13,080 nt of DNA from Discostella pseudostelligera (GCA_036940085.1 JALLBK010000623.1:1-13080), one strand, 5' to 3'; positions 1 through 8,965 are shown, numbered from the stretch's first letter. A program made the numbers and translations. The notes: generated by a model not told the origin, from the sequence alone.

Positions 1-1
1 A

Positions 2-1042
2 GTGTGGAATATCAATGTTAGTTTTTCCCAAAGATGAGGCAGCAAATTCCGATTTGCGCAATGTGTTCACGAGAACGGAGGATAATGTGCGTATTTGACT
101 TGTTCGATGTGGATATTTGTTTTCGAGTTCGTTGGATATTGATTTGGCCGTAAGTGGTAGTGGCGGAGGTAGTTGTTGTGGTTGTTGGTGAGAGGAGGAG
201 GATTTGCCAGCATCATGATCATGGGGTAGGGGTGCACATGCCTGTTTTGGAAATAGCATACCTCGTCTCCTCGTTCGTTGGTTGCTATTGTCCGTCATGG
301 CAACAATGTCGTCGTCATTATCATCCATCCGATTAGTGTTGGCATCAATGCACTCTTGCCGCTGGGACGAGTTAGCTAATATCCTGTCTCCATGATCATA
401 TCCCCCTGTTTCAACTGCAACAACTGGAACATTGCCATCAGTATTATTATTCATGACCATCATGGCATTCAATCCAAATTTGAGACTGCGCATGTAATGC
501 TCATTGCGTCGCACATTCCGCTCCCGTCGTATTTGTAGTGGGGTTGTTTCCACTGTATCTTTGTCGTCGTCATTGTTTTCATCGGCATCTGTCGAGTCTG
601 AAGACGAAGAATTGTCGTCGTCGTCATCACTGCAGCTGCTGTCCAATCCAACATTCGCTACTTCGTCGTTAAAATTGAGGTGATGGTCATCTTCGAATTG
701 GAACAATGAATTCTCATCGTCGTCGTCGTCGTCGATGTCGTCGTCACTTTGGGCTTGGGTCAACAACTTCGAGTGGAGGTAATTATTACTGTCATCGCGA
801 TCATAGTCATACCCTTCGTCGTCATCCTCTGCTTGTTGCTGCTCATCCGCCATGGTGGTAGTGTTGTCTACCTCGAAGATTGGCCTTTCGCTGTCGCCGC
901 CATCGCCGTCATCGTCGTCTCTCGTCATGGTCGTAGTATTGGACATCACGACCACCTCCACCGCCACAGTCGGCCGGCGGTCGGCGTCGCGGCGGGCGGA
1001 CGGCGAACGGACGGTACACCACGGCTGTCGGATTCCCGCCAT
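2..1042 (-). CDS. Partial gene, N-terminal part of a probable ORC5-like origin recognition protein
   Basis: One minus-strand frame is open for 347 codons, from an ATG at 1042-1040 to the left edge. An in-frame TGA lies just upstream at 1057-1055. ATG 946-944 is an alternative start. The first 300 or so residues are low complexity: Arg/Pro-rich at the start, then long Asp runs (for example around 719-735) with Asn, Ser and Gln. A more ordered patch at about 480-540 reads RRERNVRRNEHYMRSLKFG. The last visible part (about 71-118) reads KYPHRTSQIRTLSSVL, which resembles the short segment (F/Y-P-x-R-x-x-Q-I-x-x-L) that precedes the Walker A loop in eukaryotic ORC5. The AAA+ ATPase core would lie outside the window, so no catalytic motif can be checked. 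If correct, the product binds origins as part of ORC in the nucleus. The open frame is clear; the family call is tentative and could be another AAA+ protein. Confidence 0.5.
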   Translation of the reverse strand, partial: MAGIRQPWCTVRSPSARRDADRRPTVAVEVVVMSNTTTMTRDDDDGDGGDSERPIFEVDNTTTMADEQQQAEDDDEGYDYDRDDSNNYLHSKLLTQAQSDDDIDDDDDDENSLFQFEDDHHLNFNDEVANVGLDSSCSDDDDDNSSSSDSTDADENNDDDKDTVETTPLQIRRERNVRRNEHYMRSLKFGLNAMMVMNNNTDGNVPVVAVETGGYDHGDRILANSSQRQECIDANTNRMDDNDDDIVAMTDNSNQRTRRRGMLFPKQACAPLPHDHDAGKSSSSHQQPQQLPPPLPLTAKSISNELENKYPHRTSQIRTLSSVLVNTLRKSEFAASSLGKTNIDIPH

Positions 1043-1492
1043 TTCTACGTGACGTCACGAAGATCCTCTCCCATGATGTCGTCGTAGATATATAGTGATT
1101 CCCACATGTAGACATTTATTCAATTTTAAATTTTACTTTTAAACTCACTTTATTTATCTACGTTGGAATGTGTATGTGGATTAAGTACTGTTCCTAACGT
1201 AAACAAAAAAGATCGTTCCGCGCGCCATGAGATTGTGACGTCACGTCGGGGCTCGGTGTACCGTCTGTCCGTCGAAAGATATGGCTGGACGTCAAGCGTA
1301 CGTCATCCTTCTGCCTTCGTTGCGGCGATGCGGCGGTGATGCCGCCGCCCACCGCCATGCATGCGATGCATCGTCATCGTCGTCGTCGTCAATACCAATA
1401 CCAATACCAATACCAATAACAATAACAATAACAATAACAATAACAATAACAATAACAATACGATGGCAGAATAATGAAACAAAGGTGGCAAA
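1043..1492. promoter_or_regulatory. Divergent intergenic region with two CRE palindromes
   Basis: This 450-bp region separates the minus-strand ORC5-like gene from the plus-strand NADH dehydrogenase, so it probably carries both promoters. The 10-bp palindrome GTGACGTCAC occurs twice, at 1049-1058 and 1235-1244. Further ACGTCA cores lie at 1289-1294 and 1300-1305. TGACGTCA is the canonical CRE bound by bZIP factors, and in diatoms CRE-like elements are known in CO2- and light-responsive promoters. The stretch from about 1115 to 1170 is AT-rich. Which gene each site controls cannot be told from sequence. Confidence 0.5.
1391..1461. repeat. Hexamer microsatellite (AATACC)4(AATAAC)7
   Basis: Four copies of AATACC (1391-1414) run directly into seven copies of AATAAC (1415-1456), followed by a partial unit. 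The two blocks differ by one base per unit, as if a variant unit expanded after a single substitution. The array ends about 30 bp before the start codon of the NADH dehydrogenase, so it is probably in its 5' leader or proximal promoter. A run of TCG/TCA triplets (about 1370-1390) lies directly before it. Confidence 0.9.
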
Positions 1493-4480
1493 ATGGCTGC
1501 AGTAGTAGGGAAGGTAGTCCCATTCTGTCTCTTTCTAACCATGGCTATTAATATCGCCGTGCTGTTGGTGGTGGCGGCAGTGGGAACGTCGCCGGTGGCG
1601 GCATCAATAACTACGTCCAGTGGCAGTTGTGGCCAGGGCGGTGGTGGCGGTTGCACAAGTAGAAGTAGCAGACCAGCATTATTTATGCATGCTTCATCGT
1701 CATCGCCGTTCTCCATTCGACAACAATATATTCACCAATGGCAATCATTATCATCATCGCGACTTCAATCGAGAATAAGTAGTGCGGTGAGAAGTGTATC
1801 ATGGGAGAAGAGAAGTACTCGAGCAACTTCGCCGCGACAATCGCTACTCTTGGCTTCCAGCACTAACCATGGCAATTCCATGGACGACTCTTCCCAGCAC
1901 GCCCAGCAACAACTATTAATGAATGACTCCATGACTACAATAACACCAGCATCGACTACTAGCAGAAACAGAAACAATCATAATCAACGTCCACCACGAT
2001 GGCAACCGCAAAGAAGAACTACTCCATCCAGTACCAGTACTCCTACCTCGTATCATTATGTTGGGGTAGATGCAATGGCAGCTGAAATGGAGAGTGCATC
2101 TAGAAAATCAATTGCAAGTAATAATTATGCACAACAGCAACAACAACAGTTTCATCATCTTGACAGCTACAACAGCAACAACGGTTACTACCATCAAGAC
2201 GAAAATAATGTTGAAGATGATGATGATCCGCATGTGATGGAATTTGCAAATTATCTATTGGCACTACAGGCGGAGCTGGAGATGAAGTTGCAAGAGGAGG
2301 AGAATGGTGCTTCTGCAACGACGTACGATAATAATATCATCCGCAATGAAAGTGAAACAACATTCGATCCATCCTCGACAACAATGTCCACACGGATGAG
2401 TGAACTGCATGTGCAGCACCATGTGGCGGACAACAATACTGACGAAATCAATGCCCAAACAACAGCCGACATTATGGGAGACAAATTCCTTCAAATGCTA
2501 TCCAACGAAGTGCAATACAAAAAATTGATTAAGCAATCTCCATACTCATTAACCGATGTTGAATATTCAGTTTTAGTACAACGATTTTTGGACAATTTTG
2601 AGGATGGCATGCAGAAGAAGAATGGTAAATTTGCAGGCATGTCGAAACTGAAACGAATGAATATGCCACGAGAAGATAGAAAGACGGTGGTAGTGGTGAG
2701 TGATAAAAGTGTGTCAATTATTTGTCAGATAAGGCAATGCATGTTGTGAAAATTCTCTCCCTCTCATCGTTGTTTTCTGATTCTCATTCATTCCGCAGGT
2801 GGGCACCGGATGGGCATCCCACTCATTCGTCAAATTAGCATCCACCTACGACCTTCGTATCGTCGTGGTATCTCCCGTGAATCATTTCGTATTCACACCA
2901 ATGCTGGCTTCGGCGGCGGTGGGTACTGTTGAATACCGTTCGATGACGGAGCCGATACGTGTTACGAATCCCTTTGTAAGTGTACTCTGATTGTCGAATC
3001 ACCATCAGGATCGATTGTTTCTGTACTGAAGCATGATGTGCTTGCCTTCTCTGCTTCTATCTCTCGTTCGCATGCAATTGCAATGAAAATCATAAAGATT
3101 GACAACTTTGTAGAAGGTCGTGCAATTGGGGTAGATGTCGATGCACGTAAACTCATAGTGCAATTAACATCGATGGCAACCGTCACTGGTGCATTCAAGG
3201 GAGTGGCTGCCACTGCACCATGCCGACTCGAGCCAGATCCGGTACTAACCCCACTCGTTTATGACGAAGACGGTATGCCACGGCGAGATGAGACACAAGG
3301 AGCTGGAGGTGTCATTGAGTTGTATTATGATCATTTGATTTGTGCTGTTGGGACGGCGAGTAATAGTGGCGTAGTACCAGGTGCGAAGGAGTACTGCTTT
3401 AATCTGAAGACGGCACAGGATTCAAAGCGGTTGAGGACGGCGATTGGTGAGGCGTTGGAGTTGGCATCCCGGCCAGATGTGCAGGAATACTACTACCAGG
3501 AGAATGATGAGGAGACGAGGATCCAAGCACTGGAGGAGCGACGACGACGGGTGCGCATTGCCGTGGTGGGTGGAGGCCCAACTGGCGTTGAACTATCGGG
3601 AGAACTTTGTGACTTCTTCCGCCAGGTGTGTAGGGAGCCTGACGGGGCCTACCACCGTCTCGCGGAGGATGTATCGGTGATGCTCATACATGGAGGCTCC
3701 GACTTGTTACCGTCGATGGATCCTGAATTGCGAGAACGGGCATTGCATGCCCTTCGAGCTCAGGGAGTGGACGTCCGCCTGAACACACGTCTTAATGAAG
3801 TCGGGCGAGACTATATCAAAGTATGCAAAAAGGGAAGCGATATAATAGAGACAATCCCTCTCGGGTGTACAATATGGGCTGCCGGAAATGCACCTGTTCC
3901 ATTTGTCAGGGAACTTCTATCTCAGCTACCCGAGAGTGCGGTGGGATCAGGTGGGCGCATCAACGTAGATCAATGGATGAGATGTCCGACGCATTCGTTA
4001 GATTCGTTTGGTAGCATTTTAGTGCTTGGCGACGTGGCGTATTCAGAAGCTCGATACAAATACGATCCATCTCCTTCGCCTCTGCCTCAAACGGCGCAGG
4101 TAGCTGGGCAGCAGGGAGCATTCGTTGCTCGTATGCTCAACCGTGGTTATGACTTGCAACAAACACCACCAAAGTTGCCAGAGCTCACTGATTCGGAGGC
4201 ATTTTCGCTGCTTAGAGTTTGGCTACTTGCCAGAGGACTAGAAGAGTCTCCTGGGTTCAACTTCCTTAGCCTTGGGCTGTTAGCGTACGTCGGTCAAGAA
4301 GAGGCTCTCAATCAGGTGATGTTGGGAAATGTTCCGCTGTTTAACTACTCTGGTAAGATTGCATTTGCACTATGGCGGAGTGTATATCTCGCGAAACAGG
4401 CGTCTTCTAGAAATCAAGCTTTAATCGCCTTTGACTGGCTGAGAACGGAGACATTTGGACGTGACATTACTCGGCTTTAG
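1493..4480 (+). CDS. NDH2: Type II NAD(P)H:quinone oxidoreductase (NDH-2), three exons, long N-terminal extension
   Basis: Spliced from 1493-2695, 2799-2975 and 3098-4480, giving 920 residues. NDH-2 is a single-subunit FAD flavoprotein that passes electrons from NAD(P)H to quinone without pumping protons. The FAD-binding Rossmann loop GTGWAS is at residues 403-408, split from the preceding valines by intron 1. The second Rossmann loop GGGPTGVE is at 618-625. Other family marks are YDHLICAVG (about 537-545), IWAAG (719-723), LVLGD (768-772), [10 protein letters not shown] (791-800) and the C-terminal WRSVYL and FDWLRT blocks ending in FGRD (913-916). No EF-hand insert is visible. NDH-2 proteins are usually 400-600 residues; here about 395 precede the flavin fold. 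Residues 1-38 look like a signal peptide (hydrophobic 8-31), and 39-120 are Ser/Arg-rich with few acids, like a plastid transit region, though no ASAF motif is seen. A poly-Gln run and a more ordered stretch (about 325-375) follow. Family certain; location in the cell inferred. Confidence 0.95.
2696..2798 (+). other. Intron 1 of the NDH-2 gene
   Basis: The donor is GTGAGT at 2696 and the acceptor is CCGCAG ending at 2798, after a T/C-rich run. The length is 103 bp in phase 0. Splicing joins a run of valines to VGTGWAS and so rebuilds an exact FAD-binding Rossmann strand and loop. Without splicing the frame stops at 2747-2749. Confidence 0.93.
2976..3097 (+). other. Intron 2 of the NDH-2 gene
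   Basis: The donor is GTAAGT at 2976. The proposed acceptor is ATAAAG ending at 3097, giving 122 bp in phase 0 and joining ...RVTNPF to [11 protein letters not shown].... The acceptor has a weak pyrimidine tract. Another in-phase AG at 3030-3031 would add 22 codons (3032-3097). The downstream acceptor gives the better match to NDH-2 proteins, which have no insert here. Retaining the intron brings a TGA after four codons. Confidence 0.8.
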
Positions 4481-4810
4481 AGAGAAGGGTACTTTCGGGT
4501 GTAAAACGCAAAACTAGAGATATGGTACCCATTCCCATTCGTCGTCGTGCGTGTACAAAGTGCAAATACTAGATGATTTCTTCGGATCAAGTTCGTTTTC
4601 ATCGTGATATGTACGAGTAATCGAGAGTTATGAGTATATATAATCAACAACAAAATGCGATAGGAGATAGAACTCCCTAGATGAGATTAGTACTATGAAC
4701 CAAGCAGTGCGTGGCTTCAGAAGAGATGTAATCTAAAGCCTATGATTACTCTCTTATCAACCGTCGAACAAAGAAGCAAGGAAACTATCAATACAAACAA
4801 CGAGAAGGTC
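4481..4810. other. Convergent 3' intergenic region
   Basis: These 330 bp lie between the stop of the plus-strand NDH-2 gene and the stop of the minus-strand repeat gene, so they should hold both 3' untranslated ends. A TATATATAAT run lies near 4636-4645. I see no gene, structured RNA or repeat here. Confidence 0.5.
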
Positions 4811-5736
4811 TCAATCATCGACTTTGAATACCCTCACATCACCGCGACTGTCACCACTATTAGGAGAGCCGACGGCGACCATATTTCCATCGGCAGAGAG
4901 GGAGATGGCGGCTCCGAACCAATCGACAGTATCTGCTCCATTTATTTTGCCATGCTCTATCCAGATCGAGCTAAAGTCATCAAATTGATAAACACTTACA
5001 CTGCCCTCATCTGCACCGTTCTCATTTGTATAATAATCACCAATAGCAAAGGTCTTGCCATCTTCAGATAGAGAGATACTGTACCCGAAATAACCCTTAT
5101 CCGCAGTACCTTTGATGTCGTTACCCATTTGTTTCCAGTCATCATCTTGAAGATGATAAACTTTCACATAACCTGGAGAAACCGCCTGGTCATAAGTTGG
5201 GGCCCCGATGGCGAGAATATTGCCATCGGCAGATAAAGCAACGGATTTCCCGAATTCATCTCCACTTAAATCACCAACAAGATCAAGGCCTTGCTGCACC
5301 CAGCTTGACGAAAATTCATCGAGATAATAAACTCGCACTTGGCCATAATTCCATCCCTCATCATCATTGATGTAGGGAGAGCCTATGGCAACCGTTTTGC
5401 CATCCGCAGACAGCGAAACTGCCCATCCTGAGATATCGTATTCTGCCGCTCCATCAGTATCCTGACCAATTTGAATCCAGTTAGATTCACTATTCCTCAT
5501 CTCATAAACTCTCAACCCGAGGCGTCTCCGTTCCCATCATTTCCGTGTGCACCAATGGCAACAGTCTTTCCATCTCCAGAAAGCGAAACAAATACACCGA
5601 ATTTATCGGCTGGTGCTTTACCATTAATATCCTGTCCAATCTGTCCTCCAATTCCAATGATGGAGTAAACGCGTACATAACCAGGTGTGGCATTAGTATC
5701 ATCGAACCGAACACCGAACTCATTCGTGAGCGGCAT
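4811..5736 (-). pseudogene. FG-GAP-like beta-propeller repeat protein, 5'-truncated and frameshifted
   Basis: The minus strand encodes five repeats of the type FGxSVSLSxDGxxxAIG followed by an Asn/Gly-rich turn and a VRVY strand, plus the tail of a sixth at the N-terminus. This pattern belongs to FG-GAP-like (integrin-alpha-type) beta-propeller proteins, usually secreted or surface proteins in diatoms. The frame runs from 5736 to a TGA at 5514-5512 just after DASG, and the same repeat resumes one frame over at LRVYEM, ending at 4811. One missing base in the G run at 5516-5518 explains the break; a -1 slip there would also join the frames. The first codon (5736) follows a stop directly, with stops in all three frames within about 15 bp upstream, and the protein starts mid-repeat (PLTNEFG, where IGAPL would be usual). 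No signal peptide or membrane anchor is present. A sequencing error could explain the frameshift but not the missing 5' end. Family confident; pseudogene status likely. Confidence 0.8.
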
Positions 5737-6040
5737 TCACATCAGTCTATTTTGAGCGCGAAGGGCATCGTTTCTTTTGCCTGATGCTCGGTTGCGCTGC
5801 CAGCAGCTAGAGGGGCCTAGGATGTGTATCTACTTAGATGAGGTGGATATTCATATGCTCACTTCACCATGGCGCTCTACCTCATACGGGCCCACAGAGG
5901 CTGCTGGCATGGTCTTGGTGAGGGGCGGCCGGGTGTATTGTGACCTTGTGTGTGCGTGTGAGACGACACACAATTGGTACATTTCTACAAAGGAATACGT
6001 GGCATTTGAAAGAAGTTTTTGGGAGAGACATAAAGATATT

Positions 6041-6080
6041 TTGGCGGGAGACAAAAGGAAAAATTGTAAATTGGCGGGAG
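6041..6080 (+). promoter_or_regulatory. Pair of E2F-like sites
   Basis: TTGGCGGGAG occurs at 6041-6050 and again at 6071-6080, exactly 30 bp apart in the same orientation. The first is preceded by TT, giving TTTTGGCGGGAG, close to the classic E2F/DP site. The nearest downstream start is the RING gene about 560 bp away; the nearest gene on the other side is the broken repeat gene. Function is inferred from the motif only. Confidence 0.45.
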
Positions 6081-6107
6081 AAACGAAAGAAAAGTATGAC
6101 ACAAAGA

Positions 6108-6277
6108 CACGTGGCAGCTTTGACCACCCTGCACTTTGACTCACCTTGCCACGTGGCGTTCACATGATGTGGATTCATTTGGACTCACTATGCCACGTGG
6201 AAAAGCGGGTGCGGATGCACTTTGACTCTTCATGCCACGTGGAAGATTGGATGCAGAAGACGCCTTGACCATAATAT
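6108..6277. repeat. Tandem array of four degenerate 42-44 bp units, each starting with a G-box
   Basis: The palindrome CACGTG occurs at 6108, 6150, 6194 and 6236, spaced 42, 44 and 42 bp. Every copy is followed by G, and the last three sit in GCCACGTGG. The units also share a second block before the next G-box: TTTGACTC in units 1 and 3, TTTGGACTC in unit 2 and TTGACC in unit 4. Units 1 and 3 share GCACTTTGACTC. CACGTG is bound by bHLH and bZIP factors in many eukaryotes. The spacing is about four helical turns, so all sites would face the same side of the DNA. The array sits 360-530 bp upstream of the RING gene start. Confidence 0.8.
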
Positions 6278-6637
6278 TGCAGAGCGAAGAGAACATCACC
6301 TCAATGAAAGATTTTTCCGCCAGCCGCCGCCGCCGTCAGCCCTGTAGATACTAGAGTCCGTATCCGCCCCGAAGTTACTCCTAATAAATAAGAGTACCAG
6401 GCAATAATTATTTGTTCACGCCTCCCTATGCCTATGGATGGTCTACGCGATCAGCCTTCCATTCACTTTCTCTCCCCCTCTCAAGAGATGAAAGAAATCA
6501 ATACGATTGCCAATTGTGTGTGAAGAATTATTGGTCGTATTTCGCAATAACACTGAGCGCCACACATCCCGTCGGCCAGCCAACAATCTATCGTCGTAAT
6601 TGCCGTCGTTTCTCCATAGAGTGAACTCTTCAGAACG

Positions 6638-8965
6638 ATGATGAATGGCATGTTGTCAAACAGTATGTCGAGAACAACGTGTAGGTCGAGGCTATCATAT
6701 TATCTCACATGCATAATAATAGCATGCACCTCCTATCTGGCGGAATGTACCATCATCGTCTTACCACCACCTTCATCGCCAGCAGCATCACCCACTATGG
6801 ATTCTTTATCTGATAAAAGAAATGTCTTCCCATCTCGTGCGGCTGGATTTGGTATGGAATTCATCAAGGGAGTGCGATATGTCGCTGTATTGACTGAACC
6901 TAATGACGGAGATGAGTATTTGTGTGGTAGCAGCAGTGGAGCTGGTGGTGACAGTATTAATAGTAGCAGTAGTGGTGATAGCGGTAATGGTGATGATAGT
7001 GGTGGGAAAGAGCATGAAGGAGAAATAATACATTCGGCGCCACATCATCCACCCTCGTCATCATCTACGGGGGGTGTTCCGGGTGTGTAACATTATGTTG
7101 CTCTGCTGCTTTGAAACATGATTTCATTCTCTTTCGCAAATTCTTTACCTTTACCGGAATATGCTCACATTGACTTTTCGAATTCCCTCTCTTCTCCCTC
7201 TTCTCTCTCCTTATTCTTGTCCATTGCAAAATAATCATCAGTCGCCCTACTTGTCAAGCGTGGCAAATGCAGTTACGAAACCAAAGCACGTGTAGCCTCG
7301 ACAATGAATTCTACACATGGTACGATTCATTATGTGATTGTTTATAATGATGTGGACACTGTACATCATGGTGGTGGAGAGGATAATGACGAAGAAGAAG
7401 CAGAGGATGATGATTTGATCACCATGATGCCCGATGATCATGATGCTACTGCTGCTACTACTGTTACTACTGTTACATCTAATGAAGAAGAAGGTGGAGG
7501 GCACTACAACAACCACTACAATCGAAACGAATTATACAAAGATTTGGGATTGGTGTTTGTTAGTTACCGAAGTGGGATGGACTTGCATGATCGAATTGTA
7601 ACTTATCAATCGTCGGAAGAGGATGGTGGTAGTAGCAGCAGTAGCAGGGGACCAAGAATACTAATCGATGGCGAGGTGGATTCGACACGTTCCATATTCG
7701 GTCCAGAAGATGAGGCAACAGTGACGGGGATGGCATTGACTATTTTCCTCGTGGGATGTTTATGTTCCTCATCACTATTTTTGAATGCCGCTCGTACGAA
7801 TGCCATGATGGGTGGTGGATCGGATGCTACTGGAGGACGCGTGTATTATTTGAATGCGGATGGACGACAGCAGCAACAAAGCCAACAACGACAACCAAGG
7901 GGGTGGGGGGAAGAGTTGACTAGAGATGGAGGAGGAACGAATGATACTGATGGTGGAGGGGGGAGGAGGAGAGGAAGAAGAACGAACGGACTGCGTCTAC
8001 TTACTATGGAGGAGGTGGAGGCATTACCTACGCGAGAATATTACTGCATACCATCGTCGCCTTTAGGTGTGGAATTAAGAGACAAGGCTCATGGTAATGA
8101 CATCGATGCAAATCACTGGAATAACGACGATGAAGACGATGATGATGCCGTTAATGAAGAAATCTCTCCTAGTAGACACTGCCGAGGGTGGGAGGGAAGG
8201 AGTAGTAGTGGAGAAGAAAGGATGCCATCCGAAAACCAACGCTTGGGAGAATCGGGCGAGGTAGACGACGACGCAATCGACAAGCCCAACAACAATGATG
8301 CTCACTTCCTCGATTATCACCACAGCATATGCTCCATCTGCCTTGACGAGTATGAGCCAGGAGAACCGGTTCGCATACTTCCCTGCCTTCACGCGTATCA
8401 CTCCGATTGCATCTTCCCATGGTTGACGGAGCGTAGTCCCACGTGTCCACTTTGTAAGGCCATGTTTGAGGCCGTACACTATTGTGTCGATGGGGATAGT
8501 GGTGGGAACGATGACGACTACAACAATGACAATGGAGATGGTCGAGAGGATGGGGTGGAAGAAGAGGATGTTCATGATCAACGACATCGGCGGAGGAGGA
8601 GGATGAGAGATGGTATGCCGTCGGAGGAGGGGCAGGCGACAAGAAGAAGGCGTGAAGGTGAAGACCGTGCCCGAGCTGATCCTCTCGCTCCCAGAAACAA
8701 TGTCATCAACGACGAGACCACCGAAGAACGACGAATAGGAGGAGCGGAAATCGTCGTGCCCACTGGCCTTGAAGATGCATTGGTCAATACTGACCACACG
8801 ACTGATGGTCAACAACAGGCACCATCGGCTCCTTCGTCACGTGGCAGGTGGCGACGTATTTTTGGCACAACATTCTTTGGTCGGTCGTCGACGACTTTGT
8901 CATCCAATCCGCTCGAGGAACCGTTATTGGACGACGATGATGGAAACGAGGAGGACCTAGTTTGA
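6638..8965 (+). CDS. PA-TM-RING family E3 ubiquitin ligase (RNF13/GRAIL/RMR-like), two exons
   Basis: Spliced from 6638-7082 and 7242-8965, giving 722 residues. A signal peptide is likely at residues 18-36 ([19 protein letters not shown]). A protease-associated domain follows: [16 protein letters not shown] (81-96) in exon 1, then [16 protein letters not shown] (149-164) and VIVYND (about 180-185) in exon 2. C96 and C158 are the usual PA cysteine pair. An acidic insert of about 45 residues splits the PA domain before [15 protein letters not shown] membrane span is at about 308-329. The motif MEEVEALP (about 404-411) is the one that normally sits just before the RING, but here an acidic insert of about 100 residues separates them. 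The RING-H2 has the full C3H2C3 set: C512, C515, C530, H532, H535, C538, C550, C553, with W542. The C-terminal tail is basic, then acidic. The family acts in endosome or vacuole membranes with the RING in the cytosol. Start chosen as the first ATG giving a signal peptide. Confidence 0.9.
7083..7241 (+). other. Intron of the PA-TM-RING ligase gene
   Basis: The donor is GTGTGT at 7083 and the acceptor is ATCATCAG ending at 7241, preceded by a strong C/T-rich tract (about 7183-7222). The length is 159 bp in phase 1; the split codon becomes GTC (Val). Splicing restores the PA domain core [11 protein letters not shown] donor at 7074 would also keep the frame and drop three residues, but its GTGTTC fits less well. 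Confidence 0.85.

Larger units (their letters stand above)
5737..6637. other. Intergenic region upstream of the RING ligase gene
   Basis: About 900 bp without a convincing gene. A plus-strand open stretch from ATG 5821 to 6139 (105 codons) matches no family I recognise and overlaps the regulatory repeats below. The left border is where the beta-propeller fragment stops abruptly. The right half (6280-6637) should contain the proximal promoter and 5' leader of the RING gene; no clear TATA box or initiator stands out. Confidence 0.5.

Noticed and set aside
1391..1461. Short regularly spaced repeats that might suggest CRISPR
   Set aside because: Units are contiguous hexamers with no spacers, in a eukaryotic intergenic region.
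1281..1716. Overlapping open frames on both strands across the hexamer repeat (plus 1281-1505, minus 1303-1716)
   Set aside because: They are produced by translating the microsatellite and the antisense of NDH-2 exon 1; the residues are simple repeats.
5777..6139. Plus-strand open frame of about 105-120 codons
   Set aside because: It lacks a good start, has no family resemblance, and overlaps the E2F-like pair and G-box repeats.
8075..8815. Minus-strand open frame of 246 codons
   Set aside because: It is antisense to the acidic and RING-coding part of the ligase gene; codon bias of Asp/Glu-rich coding creates long open antisense frames.
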